Shown in pieces: positions 1-7,466 of a stretch of DNA of 56,369 nt. The stretch spans positions 72,351-128,719 of the forward strand of contig JAJECT010000037.1 in the NCBI GenBank assembly GCA_022821845.1, given 5' to 3'. Every line of letters starts with the position of its first letter. Within the stretch, counting starts at the first letter, position 1. This DNA is from Rhodothermales bacterium (GTDB taxonomy: Bacteria; Bacteroidota; Rhodothermia; Rhodothermales; VXPQ01). The position numbers and the translations under genes were made by a program. The notes under the pieces were generated by a model. The model saw nothing but the letters and a program-made list of their open reading frames with translations. It was not told the origin of the DNA and searched no databases.

Positions 1-153
1 AAACGATTATTTGCGTCTTTTTTCTTGCAAATAACCTGTAATTTTTGTATACTCCTATCCTTCGGGGGGGGGTGAGCGCAGCAGTACCTCCTCTGGCCCA
101 GCCCTGCTCATAATCGCTTTTGACAACTCCTGACTGCACAAGTACCCAAAGCC

Positions 154-348
154 ATGACTCTGGAAAGCAAACCGAAATACCAAGCACTGGAAACCAAGCT
201 GCGTAAGCAAGCGAAAAAATCGTTAAGCCCCAAGGAGCAAAGAGAGGGGGCTATCTCCTTTACCATGGGGATGATGGGGCCTAAAGACACCATGACGAGA
301 GACGAGGTCGCAAAGCATTTCGATAATCGGTACGGGAAGGTAAAATGA
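154..348 (+). CDS. Small hypothetical protein (64 aa)
   Basis: A short, charged, Lys-rich open frame starting at ATG 154 and ending in TGA; the stop overlaps the ATG of a very short following frame (ATGA at 345-348). No signal peptide or membrane segment is seen and I recognise no family. It lies directly upstream of a Fic-like C-terminal relic, so it could be the remnant of a small antitoxin paired with a toxin, but that is only inference from position. A run of nine G (64-72) lies upstream. Codon use resembles the rest of the AT-richer island rather than the GC-rich backbone. Confidence 0.3.
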   Translation: MTLESKPKYQALETKLRKQAKKSLSPKEQREGAISFTMGMMGPKDTMTRDEVAKHFDNRYGKVK

Positions 349-354
349 GTATAG

Positions 355-537
355 CAAACTTATCAGAGTGGAGGGTTTTTACCGGAATGCCCTAAATTAT
401 TAGAATCGCTTAGTACGGGACATAATCGAACTCGGTATGTCCACGCCTTGAAGAATGCAGATGCTGGCGGAGGCAACTATCTCGGACCATTGACTGAACT
501 TGTTGCCGAATTAATACAAACAACCTCGGAATTCTAA
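355..537 (+). pseudogene. Fic/Doc-like C-terminal relic
   Basis: The frame is open from just after a TAG and has no credible start codon. It contains an 'RYVHALKNADAGG-NYLGPLTELV' type ending, split here by a gap, which resembles the helical tail that follows the Fic motif in Fic/Doc proteins such as mobile mystery protein B ('Y..AL..AD.GD..PLI..'). The Fic catalytic motif HPFxxGNGR is absent. A short frame beginning ATG 345 is shifted relative to it, consistent with a frameshifted, truncated gene. The similarity is short and from memory, so this is a tentative call. Confidence 0.28.
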
Positions 538-798
538 TCTGCTCTGGGCATTTTTTATATATAGCCGCCGATGAAAAACGTTATCGCGGGCTATTGTCAT
601 AACAGCAATAACCGTAAGGCCGAGGATGGCCAGGAAACGGTGTAATTTAACCTTCACACATATTTTCACTGTACGGGTTTAGTATTTACTTGACAATCAA
701 GTGGGACTTATACGGAAAACTATCCAAAACATCCCTAAACCCCTATAAAACAAAGACTTAACCCAATCATCCCACAAAATCCCATTTCCCTATATCCG
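538..798. other. Intergenic region with inverted-repeat copy
   Basis: No convincing gene. 708-727 is an exact 20-base inverted match to 4485-4504, and the similarity extends imperfectly on both sides (roughly 690-740 against 4470-4520). Read on the minus strand this stretch can encode the tail of a small membrane peptide (FYRGLGMFWIVFRI) resembling the peptide encoded at 4399-4539, so it is probably a decayed duplicate of that small gene. Confidence 0.5.
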
Positions 799-2181
799 TT
801 ATTTTACGTCAACGACAGGAACTGCCGGATGCGGTTGCTCTAGTGCCTTCCTTATCCGTTCATAGTCAAGAAAAGCCCCCCAAGACTTCACGCCTTTCCG
901 CCTGTTGCAGTTGCCGCAAAGTCCTATGAAGTTTTCGATTTCGTCAGCTCCGCCTCTTGACTTCGGAATAAGATGGTCAATCTCTACGTTTTTCATCTCC
1001 AGTGTTATAGCACAATATCCATTGAAACACTTGAAGCCTTGCCTGCGCCATAGTAGTTCTCGTATATCGTCGTCCTTGACTTTTGGAATATCTTTCCTCG
1101 TAGGCGGATGCTTTTTAACCGTTACGAACTCGTTGTCTATGTGCTGAACAAGCCCCGATGTTTCGTAAAGCCGTTTCTTCGTAATGTCTTCAGCTTGCCT
1201 ATCTATGTCTATACCTATCCATTTACGGCTAAGTTTTTCGGCAGCTACGCAAGTCGTAGCGCATCCAGCGAATGGATCAAGCACGAAATCGCCCTCATTG
1301 CTTGCCGCATTGATTATCCGTTCATATAAAGTAAGCGGTTTTTGAGTACTCCAACCTGTACGTTCTGGATGCGTTGTTGACAACATAGATATTTCCCACC
1401 AATCACGAGCATTGACGATAGAATACGTTCCTCGCTTATCTCGATAGTACTTTACCGCTCCACCCTGTCCCCCGCCAGTTTCCCCGTACGACTTGACTTT
1501 GATGGGATTGAATAAAGTTTGCTTTTCGTTCTTACCGTAGAATAAAATAATGTCGTGTTTTTTCGCAAAGCGACGTTTACTTGCCCCACCAGACTTGTAA
1601 CACCACACGACTTCATTGTGAAAGTTTTTCCGACCAAATATAGCGTCCATCAATAGCCGTAAATATGCATTAGCGGATGGATCGCAATGCAGGAAGATTG
1701 AGCCAGTCGGTTTTAGTATCCGGTGCATCTCTATCAATCGGGGGGCCATCCAGGCAAGAAAAGCGGCTATGCTGTTCTGAATGCGGCCAGTATCAATAGT
1801 ATATCCTTTGATGTTTCCGCCTTCAATGACCACAGCTGCCTCTATAAGTTCCTTAATCACTTGATCCGTAGACAGCACGTCGTACCAGTCGTCTGTGATG
1901 TCATCCCATCGCCAGCGGTCGTCAAAGCGTTGCTGAGCCGATCTGGATTCCAGAGGAGCATTATAGATTCGTTTGGAATTGAATGGGGGATCCGTAGCAA
2001 TCAGGTCTATCGAGTTGGAGTTGATGCCCCGCATAACCCTCAGGTTATCGCAGATGTACAGGGTACGGTTATCGACATTTGTGGGGGGGGGGGGGCTATT
2101 GTCATTGCTTTGATGTATGTTTTTCGGTTTCACGAAAGTATTTATACTCCATCCCCAAATAAAATGTTCCCGACACTCCAT
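799..2181 (-). CDS. DNA methyltransferase fused to HNH nuclease
   Basis: This is a beta-class amino-methyltransferase (N6-adenine or N4-cytosine). The catalytic motif IV, DPPF, is at residues 64-67 and the SAM-binding motif I, DPFAGCATT, at about 302-310; that order defines the beta class. 'TGWSTQKP' at about 275-281 is also typical. After a linker, an HNH domain occupies about 375-432: zinc-type Cys pairs (C385/C390, C422/C425), 'IDHLIPKSRGG' with H403, and 'ENFIGLCGNC'. The fusion puts modification and potential cleavage in one chain. A 13-base C tract (codons 29-33, S-PPPP) lies between the ATG and motif IV, so slippage would shut the frame off; as sequenced it is ON. Met50 lies past the tract and could give a shortened product. 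It is divergent from the transposase at 2299. Confidence 0.85.
   Translation of the reverse strand: MECREHFIWGWSINTFVKPKNIHQSNDNSPPPPTNVDNRTLYICDNLRVMRGINSNSIDLIATDPPFNSKRIYNAPLESRSAQQRFDDRWRWDDITDDWYDVLSTDQVIKELIEAAVVIEGGNIKGYTIDTGRIQNSIAAFLAWMAPRLIEMHRILKPTGSIFLHCDPSANAYLRLLMDAIFGRKNFHNEVVWCYKSGGASKRRFAKKHDIILFYGKNEKQTLFNPIKVKSYGETGGGQGGAVKYYRDKRGTYSIVNARDWWEISMLSTTHPERTGWSTQKPLTLYERIINAASNEGDFVLDPFAGCATTCVAAEKLSRKWIGIDIDRQAEDITKKRLYETSGLVQHIDNEFVTVKKHPPTRKDIPKVKDDDIRELLWRRQGFKCFNGYCAITLEMKNVEIDHLIPKSRGGADEIENFIGLCGNCNRRKGVKSWGAFLDYERIRKALEQPHPAVPVVDVK
2083..2095 (-). repeat. 13-base C tract inside methyltransferase frame
   Basis: Thirteen G on the plus strand (C on the coding strand) encode the end of Ser29 and Pro30-Pro33 of the methyltransferase-HNH fusion. 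Mononucleotide tracts this long in the 5' part of a methyltransferase gene are the classic arrangement for phase variation by slipped-strand mispairing. The exact count may also be affected by sequencing error. Confidence 0.9.
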
Positions 2182-2232
2182 TTATTCCAAAAAAATAACA
2201 CGAAAAAGACTTGCCTTTTTGTAAAAAAGCCC

Positions 2233-2261
2233 TTGACTTTCTCATATCTTTTTATTACATT
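2233..2261 (+). promoter_or_regulatory. Transposase promoter candidate
   Basis: TTGACT at 2233-2238, 17 bp, TACATT at 2256-2261, followed by the transposase ATG at 2299. On the opposite strand TATAAT (plus 2259-2264) could serve the methyltransferase gene, so the two divergent genes appear to share this AT-rich 117-bp region. Confidence 0.45.
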
Positions 2262-2298
2262 ATATATAGTTAAAACAAGGACTTGAACGGACAAGAAA

Positions 2299-3276
2299 AT
2301 GGATACGAAAATGAACACGAAAAACAAAAAACGTAAGTTCAGGAAGCCCGGAAAGCATTGGAGAGAGGGAATGACGATTATCGACCTTTTCGATATGTTT
2401 CCCGACGACGAAACCGCCGAACGCTGGTTTGAGCATATGCGCTGGGGCGAGGGAGGCCCTGCTTGCCCCGAATGCGGTTCTTGCCGCTACGCAGTCGTCA
2501 AGAACAGGAAGCCTATGCCCTACCGCTGCAAGGATTGCCGCAAGCATTTCAGCGTCCGCAAGGGAACGGTTATGGAGTCCAGCAAAATCGGTTTGCGGAA
2601 ATGGGCAATCGCCATTTACGCCTTCCTCACGAACCTTAAAGGCGTGTCCAGTATGAAGCTGCACCGAGACCTGGGTATCCGGCAATCCTCGGCCTGGCAT
2701 ATGCTCCAGCGCATCCGTGAAGCCTTTGACGAAGGCGAGCTGAAGTTCTGCGGCCCTGTGGAAGTAGACGAAACCTACATTGGCGGCAAGGAAGCGAACA
2801 AGCACGCCAGCAAGAAGCTCCACGTAGGCGGCGGAACGCAGGGCAAGGCTGCCGTTCTGGGAGTCAAGGAACGGGAGACAGGCCGGGTCATCGCCCGTCC
2901 TTTGGGATGGGAGCCTGGGGAAACGCTGGCCGGGTTCGTTCGGGAGAACGTGGAGACGGGCGAAACCGTCTACACGGACGGGCACAAGGGGTACAATCGG
3001 TTGAAGGATGACTACGAACACGAGGCAGTCCAGCACTCCGTAGGCGAATACGTGAATGGGCAGGCGCACACGAACGGCATCGAATCGTTCTGGGCTATGT
3101 TAAAGCGGGGCTATCACGGAACGTACCACAAGATGAGCTACAAGCACCTGCACCGCTACGTGAACGAGTTCGCTGGGAAGCACAACATTCGGAAACTGGA
3201 TACTTGCGATCAGATGGCCTATGTCGTGGAAAAGATGGATAACAAGCGGCTTCGGTATAGGGATTTGATTGGTTGA
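2299..3276 (+). CDS. IS1595 (ISXO2-like) family transposase
   Basis: An intact 325-aa transposase. An N-terminal zinc ribbon (C56/C59 and C77/C80, 'CPECG' and 'CKDC') is followed by a helix-turn-helix-like segment and the ISXO2-like catalytic domain: 'VDETYIGG' with D157, 'YTDGHKGYN' with D227, and 'HTNGIESFWAMLKRG' (N259/E262, K269). This is the DD(N/E)K pattern of the IS1595 group and the length is typical. I could not find convincing terminal inverted repeats immediately outside the gene, so the element may be degenerate at its ends. It lies between the methyltransferase-HNH gene and the DUF1232 gene within the AT-richer island. Confidence 0.9.
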   Translation: MDTKMNTKNKKRKFRKPGKHWREGMTIIDLFDMFPDDETAERWFEHMRWGEGGPACPECGSCRYAVVKNRKPMPYRCKDCRKHFSVRKGTVMESSKIGLRKWAIAIYAFLTNLKGVSSMKLHRDLGIRQSSAWHMLQRIREAFDEGELKFCGPVEVDETYIGGKEANKHASKKLHVGGGTQGKAAVLGVKERETGRVIARPLGWEPGETLAGFVRENVETGETVYTDGHKGYNRLKDDYEHEAVQHSVGEYVNGQAHTNGIESFWAMLKRGYHGTYHKMSYKHLHRYVNEFAGKHNIRKLDTCDQMAYVVEKMDNKRLRYRDLIG

Positions 3277-3284
3277 GACTTCAT

Positions 3285-3722
3285 CTAATCCTCACTTTGC
3301 TTCGATTTCTTTTTCTTATTGAATAATCCATCTACTTTTTCTTTGGCCCGTTCTTTATGTTCTGATGTAATATAATCGTGAACTATTTTTGCTGCCGCCG
3401 TTAATGCAGCAAAATCATCTGCAAAACCAATTGGACCCAAAAAGTCAGGAATAAGATCAAACGGCAGAATTAAATATGCAAGCGCAGCTACAATAGTATT
3501 TTTTGCCCATAGGGGCGTATTACGATCCATCAAGCAATAATAAAGAGTCAAGGCAAGGATCATAATTTCTTTGCCTGCCCTTTTGGCCCATTTTTTGATC
3601 CAGTTCCAGAATTTTTTAAGAGTAAAGCCGGGATCAATATTATCAATTTCTTTGACGTTATCGGCATTCTGGTTAGAATGTTCCTGGTCGTCGTTTCCGT
3701 TTTTGGGATTGTCGGTAGCCAT
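3285..3722 (-). CDS. DUF1232 (YkvA-like) membrane protein
   Basis: The C-terminal half contains the DUF1232 signature 'LILPFDLIPDFLGPIGFADD', within a hydrophobic stretch, followed by a Lys-rich tail. The N-terminal 50 residues are polar and Asn/Asp-rich and probably disordered. I chose the ATG at 3722; a longer frame uses TTG at 3791. The family is of unknown biochemical function, usually a small inner-membrane protein. The gene is convergent with the transposase, ending 9 bp past the transposase stop. There is no Shine-Dalgarno sequence, which is usual in this lineage. Confidence 0.75.
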   Translation of the reverse strand: MATDNPKNGNDDQEHSNQNADNVKEIDNIDPGFTLKKFWNWIKKWAKRAGKEIMILALTLYYCLMDRNTPLWAKNTIVAALAYLILPFDLIPDFLGPIGFADDFAALTAAAKIVHDYITSEHKERAKEKVDGLFNKKKKSKQSED

Positions 3723-4015
3723 AGTTGATGTTGTATTTTGGTTAGCTGTGGTGTCGCCATCCAGTATAGGGCACAGATCGGCGAATGTCAAGCGGAACCT
3801 GAGATTTTCGGGATTTCAGGAGAGAATGGGGCTTCTGGCCGGAAACGGAGAGGGGATTGGTTCGGGATGCAGGGTGGGATTGCTCCGCATAATTCACGAA
3901 AAATTCACTTGCTTTGTGTTTGGGTATTGATTACGGTTGCAGTGTCTCGTTGCTCGTGGCTGATGCCAGAGAGGAACGGGGCTTCGCAGAACGATCAAGT
4001 AAAACTCAAAGCACG

Positions 4016-4267
4016 ATGGATAACATCTGGAAAAGGACTTGGAAAGCAGGCATCAAACTCATAACAGACTTATTGAAGTCTAAGAAGTTTATGGCTTCTC
4101 TGGCATCTATGCTTGTAGGACTTGCCGCCAAAGTCGAATTGGATTTGGACGTTCAAGAAATAACAGCAATATTGTCGCCAGCAATCGCTTATATTTTGGG
4201 ACAGGGCATTGCTGATCACGGTAAGGAAGCCGAGAAGGTTAAAAAAGAGAACCAAGCCACTGGCTGA
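4016..4267 (+). CDS. Small membrane protein, holin-like
   Basis: An 83-aa product with a basic N-terminus, one clear hydrophobic segment ('FMASLASMLVGLAAKV', then 'ILSPAIAYILGQGIAD') and a charged Lys/Glu-rich tail. Size and layout recall small phage holin-like proteins with 'xIAYILGQ' tails, but I see no phage structural genes beside it. The frame is open upstream to 3914; the ATG at 4016 was chosen because the extension lacks protein-like composition. Its 3' end overlaps a 39-codon frame on the other strand. Confidence 0.45.
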   Translation: MDNIWKRTWKAGIKLITDLLKSKKFMASLASMLVGLAAKVELDLDVQEITAILSPAIAYILGQGIADHGKEAEKVKKENQATG

Positions 4268-4358
4268 CGTACATTATAGTTATCAGCCATCCGGCCAAAA
4301 GGTGCGCAACGATAAAGCCTGCGATACCTTCCGCTATATCTGTTTCTTCTGTTTTCAT
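4239..4358 (-). CDS. Tiny single-span membrane peptide (39 aa)
   Basis: An ATG at 4358 opens a 39-codon frame with an acidic N-terminus and one hydrophobic helix ('GFIVAHLLAGWLITIMYV'). It overlaps the 3' end of the convergent holin-like gene by 29 bp. No family is recognised. It is supported only by its membrane-protein-like composition. Confidence 0.3.
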   Translation of the reverse strand: MKTEETDIAEGIAGFIVAHLLAGWLITIMYVSQWLGSLF

Positions 4359-4398
4359 AATATCAAGCTATTTTAATATGGTTTGATTAGGGTGAGTT

Positions 4399-4539
4399 AT
4401 GTCTTTTTCATATTTATATTTTTCGGGAGTTCGCCCTGGTTTAGAGATATGTATAGCCGTTATTTTTTATGTGGGATATGGGGCTTGGATAGTTTTCCGT
4501 ATAATTCCCAATCAAGTTAAATATTTAATTCCGCAGTAA
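4399..4539 (+). CDS. Tiny membrane peptide (46 aa), duplicated
   Basis: ATG 4399 is preceded by GGTGAG (4391-4396), a possible ribosome site, though close. The product has one hydrophobic span ('ICIAVIFYVGYGAWIVFRII') and a basic tail. Its 3' half (4485-4504) has an exact 20-base inverted match at 708-727, where the minus strand encodes a similar 'FYRGLGMFWIVFRI' end, so this peptide probably exists in an intact and a decayed copy. It overlaps the 3' end of the secreted protein gene on the opposite strand. Confidence 0.33.
   Translation: MSFSYLYFSGVRPGLEICIAVIFYVGYGAWIVFRIIPNQVKYLIPQ
4485..4504. repeat. Inverted repeat partner of 708-727
   Basis: TTGGATAGTTTTCCGTATAA here is the exact reverse complement of 708-727. 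Flanking bases align imperfectly for about 50 bp. The two copies bracket the methyltransferase-HNH gene, the transposase and the DUF1232/holin-like genes, about 3.8 kb. Confidence 0.85.
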
Positions 4540-4981
4540 TTGAAGGATGCGATGTGCCAGGAGGAATCAAGCTAGTGCCTGTACATACACATATGCTCGA
4601 ATAAATGGCCAAATGGAATCTATCCCCAGTATATCCTGTATAAGTTTCAGTAACATTGTCATCGTGATGCGGATAAAAATCATACCAATCAATTGCAACA
4701 TTATTCTTATATACAATCACTGTAAAAAGATCCGGATCTCCGGTATTACCACCATTCACATCAATATCAAGATACAATTCGCATGCACTGGAAGGCCCAC
4801 CTCCGCAAACCACACCACTGGGCACTACAAGCGTGTTCGAGTAATTAATCCAAGGACCAGGATGGCCGACCCTTACATATGCATGTGGATCAAGTTCCGC
4901 GCCAGAACTATCGGATGATAGAGGCGAAAATGACATCGTCAACAAGGAGAGCAACAGAACCAATAAGGATGGCTTCAGCAT
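4517..4981 (-). CDS. Secreted hypothetical protein (154 aa)
   Basis: It begins with a clear signal peptide ('MLKPSLLVLLLSLLTMSFS', cleavage near residue 20-28) and continues as a small, acidic, Asp/Tyr/Thr-rich domain with a few Cys ('CGGGPSSAC', 'CVC') that could form disulfides. There are no transmembrane segments after the signal and no C-terminal sorting domain. No family is recognised; the composition suggests a small beta-sandwich exported protein. AT-rich sequence upstream (4985-5040) could hold its promoter. Confidence 0.5.
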   Translation of the reverse strand: MLKPSLLVLLLSLLTMSFSPLSSDSSGAELDPHAYVRVGHPGPWINYSNTLVVPSGVVCGGGPSSACELYLDIDVNGGNTGDPDLFTVIVYKNNVAIDWYDFYPHHDDNVTETYTGYTGDRFHLAIYSSICVCTGTSLIPPGTSHPSITAELNI

Positions 4982-5110
4982 GGCTGTAGTTTGGGTTTGG
5001 CTTCGATTTTGTAAACGAACTTATATAAGTCTAATATTACTATGATGTATTGGCTTGTCAAGTGGCAAATTTTGAATTTTGCATTAATAATGAATGTGAT
5101 GGGGCAAAAC

Positions 5111-5272
5111 AAAGCCAGCCTGGCCGAAGCGCAGTGGAAGCCCGAAGGCCCCCATGCCGTGCGCTGGGACGGGCGAGACGCCGCCGGGCGCGCCGTGGTC
5201 CCCGGAGCCTATTATTACGTGCTGGACGCCGGAAACCGCCGCGCCGTAAAGGGGATGATTCGGGGGTGGTAG
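5111..5272 (+). pseudogene. Truncated sorting-domain protein (3' remnant)
   Basis: Only the last ~50 codons of a host gene survive. 'HAVRWDGRDAAGR', 'GAYYYVLDAG' and 'KGMIRGW' match the final strands of the FlgD-like/type IX secretion C-terminal sorting domain. Composition switches abruptly from AT-rich to GC-rich near 5110, exactly where the domain similarity begins. The frame is technically open upstream to ATG 5042, but that part does not resemble the family. The remnant therefore marks the right boundary of the 1-5110 insertion. Confidence 0.62.
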
Positions 5273-5355
5273 GGGGTGCGACGCTGCCGCCGTCGCGCCG
5301 AAACGCCCCCCGACCCACCAGGAACCAAAAAAATGCCCCCTCCCGGCGAAACCCC

Positions 5356-5384
5356 TTGCATTTTTCCCTCGGATGTGTTAAAGT
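5356..5384 (+). promoter_or_regulatory. Promoter candidate for FG-GAP protein gene
   Basis: TTGCAT at 5356-5361, 17 bp, TAAAGT at 5379-5384; the start codon is at 5441. It has the same spacing as the other promoters noted in this window. Confidence 0.4.
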
Positions 5385-5440
5385 ACGTGTCCCGCTCCAA
5401 TAGAAGCGGTCCTTCAGTCACCTGAACCACCTGAAAAACC

Positions 5441-7393
5441 ATGAAATTCGTTACTGCTTCTCGCTATCTCGCTTTGCTTTCCGCCCTCGTCCTGCTCGTA
5501 ATCGGCGCCGGGACGGCTTCGGGACAGACCTTGGAATACGTCTTTTCGCCGGAAGGCTCCGAGGCTTCGGACCCCTTGGCGGTGGGCATCCAGAATGGCG
5601 TTCGCGGAATTTCCGGCCCGTACGACCTGGACGGCGACGGCAAAATGGAGATTCTGTTGGCGCAACACACGGCTGGAGGCCGGGTGCATGTCATTGAAAA
5701 TCAGGGCGTGGACATGTGGAAACATGTCTATTCGACCGCGCTCATTGATTCCTCTGGCTCCAGCTTGAACGCACGATATGCTGTGGGAACAGACCTGGAC
5801 GGGGACGGCCGGGGGGAAATCGTCTATGTGGCCGGAAGCGGATACGACGAAACGGCGGACAACAGTAACATCCTGGTCGTGGGTGCCTATGTATGGGAAT
5901 ACGACGGGCAAGGCGACGATAATTACGGAGACTTCCCGGCATCGGTAGGCAATTTCTACCAACTCGACGGCCTTGAAGAGCGAAACGCTCGCGCTGAGAA
6001 CATGGCGGCTCTGGATGTCGACGGCGACGGACAACAGGAACTACTCATCCCGGCAAACGGACCAAATTCCCATGACGTGTTTTACGTGCTCTCCATAACC
6101 GGAACCATCGAAACGGGAGGCGCCGCCAATACGTTCGCCACCTGGAACATCGAGTCGAGAGTGAACGCCCGCGACGGCGGAAACAAACTGGGAGGCGGGA
6201 GCCCCAATGCCATGCTTGCCGGCGACATGAACGGCGACGGCATGATGGACATCTCGTACCATGCCTGGAACAGTTTCAATTTCTTCAATGGAACGGTGAC
6301 AGGGGAGAATATGGTGGCGCTGCCAGACACTGCTGCCGGCATGAACCGCTTCTTGCAAGCAACCGCCGGAATCGGAGACCATGCCGCTATTTATGGAGGG
6401 GCCATAGGGGATATCGACGACGATGGAAACGACGAGGCGTTCTACCCGAATTGGTATACAGGCCATGTCGCCGTGATGGATTACGACAAAGATCAAAGCG
6501 TACTTTCCATTACGGCGGATGATTTTGTAACCGGCGTACTTAAGGATGCTGGTTCGGGAGGCGCAGCGGTTGGGGATCTGGATAAGGACGGCAAGATGGA
6601 TGTGCTTGTGGGAGGCTTTGGCTACAGCGCAGCCGATTTTATGGCGGATAAACCTGCCAATTTTCTGAACGCTGCAGAGTACAAGGGCGGCGATCCGACC
6701 AGTTCGAGCAGTTACAGGTTGACAGCTGTCGATCTGAGTGTGCAAATCGACTCGATAGGATTCAACCGCGTCTATCGGGATTCGCTTGGCAAAATGACTG
6801 ACTACTACGAGGTGGCCGATGGGCGATATGGACGCACATTGTCCGCCCCCGGTCACCCTGTAGCCCCGTCTGGCGTGGTGTTTCTCGGAGACCCGGATGG
6901 AGACGAATTAAACGAAGTCGCCATTGCCTTTCAGGGGATTGACGATAGCCTGCTGGTAATCGACGAGGTATGGAACGCCGACCCCGACAGTATGCGATAT
7001 GATCGCACCGTGCGGGCAACCATCCCGGCCCCCGTGCGCCCCTTCGTACGCATCTACGAATTCGCGGCGGACTTCACCGTTTCCGCGGAAGAGGATCCAA
7101 CGACCCTCCCCACCGGCTTCGCGTTGCATGAGAATTATCCGAACCCGTTCAACCCAAGCACGACCATCGGATACACGATTCCCTCCGAGACGAACGTAAC
7201 GGTGCGCGTGTACGACATCACCGGACGCGTCGTGCGAACGCTCGTCCACGGACAATCGCATGCCCCGGGAGTCTATGAAGTAATTTGGGACGGAACCGGC
7301 GACGGCGGCCACACCTTGGCCAGCGGCACGTATTTCTACAGCCTGGAATACCTCGGACGCCGCGACGTTAAAGCCATGATCCTCCTCAAGTAA
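5441..7393 (+). CDS. Secreted FG-GAP/VCBS repeat protein with T9SS sorting domain
   Basis: This 650-aa exported protein starts with a signal peptide ending near 'GTASGQ'. The body carries at least seven Asp-rich calcium-binding loops of FG-GAP/VCBS type ('DLDGDGKMEI', 'DLDGDGRGEI', 'DVDGDGQQEL', 'DMNGDGMMDI', 'DIDDDGNDEA', 'DLDKDGKMDV', 'DPDGDELNEV'), which predict a beta-propeller. The last ~85 residues are a type A C-terminal sorting domain ('HENYPNPFNPSTTIGYTI', 'VRVYDITGRVV', 'SGTYFYSLEY'), so the product is expected at the cell surface or outside through type IX secretion. A strong hairpin terminator follows, separating it from the TonB receptor gene. The substrate is unknown. Confidence 0.87.
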   Translation: MKFVTASRYLALLSALVLLVIGAGTASGQTLEYVFSPEGSEASDPLAVGIQNGVRGISGPYDLDGDGKMEILLAQHTAGGRVHVIENQGVDMWKHVYSTALIDSSGSSLNARYAVGTDLDGDGRGEIVYVAGSGYDETADNSNILVVGAYVWEYDGQGDDNYGDFPASVGNFYQLDGLEERNARAENMAALDVDGDGQQELLIPANGPNSHDVFYVLSITGTIETGGAANTFATWNIESRVNARDGGNKLGGGSPNAMLAGDMNGDGMMDISYHAWNSFNFFNGTVTGENMVALPDTAAGMNRFLQATAGIGDHAAIYGGAIGDIDDDGNDEAFYPNWYTGHVAVMDYDKDQSVLSITADDFVTGVLKDAGSGGAAVGDLDKDGKMDVLVGGFGYSAADFMADKPANFLNAAEYKGGDPTSSSSYRLTAVDLSVQIDSIGFNRVYRDSLGKMTDYYEVADGRYGRTLSAPGHPVAPSGVVFLGDPDGDELNEVAIAFQGIDDSLLVIDEVWNADPDSMRYDRTVRATIPAPVRPFVRIYEFAADFTVSAEEDPTTLPTGFALHENYPNPFNPSTTIGYTIPSETNVTVRVYDITGRVVRTLVHGQSHAPGVYEVIWDGTGDGGHTLASGTYFYSLEYLGRRDVKAMILLK

Positions 7394-7400
7394 GTCCCCG

Positions 7401-7445
7401 TTGCGGCGCCTGTCGGAACGCCCGGCAGGCGCCGCAAGCCTTTTT
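7401..7445 (+). terminator. Rho-independent terminator
   Basis: TTGCGGCGCCTG (7401-7412) pairs with CAGGCGCCGCAA (7426-7437); the stem can extend inward (GTCGG with CCGGC, one G-U pair). A T-run (7441-7445) follows. It lies directly downstream of the FG-GAP protein gene. Confidence 0.8.
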
Positions 7446-7466
7446 GTTGTATCCCACCCAGAAGCC

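Noticed and set aside
2182-3300. Terminal inverted repeats for the IS1595 element
   Set aside because: I compared the flanks of the transposase gene and found no matching ends, so only the gene is reported, not a bounded element.
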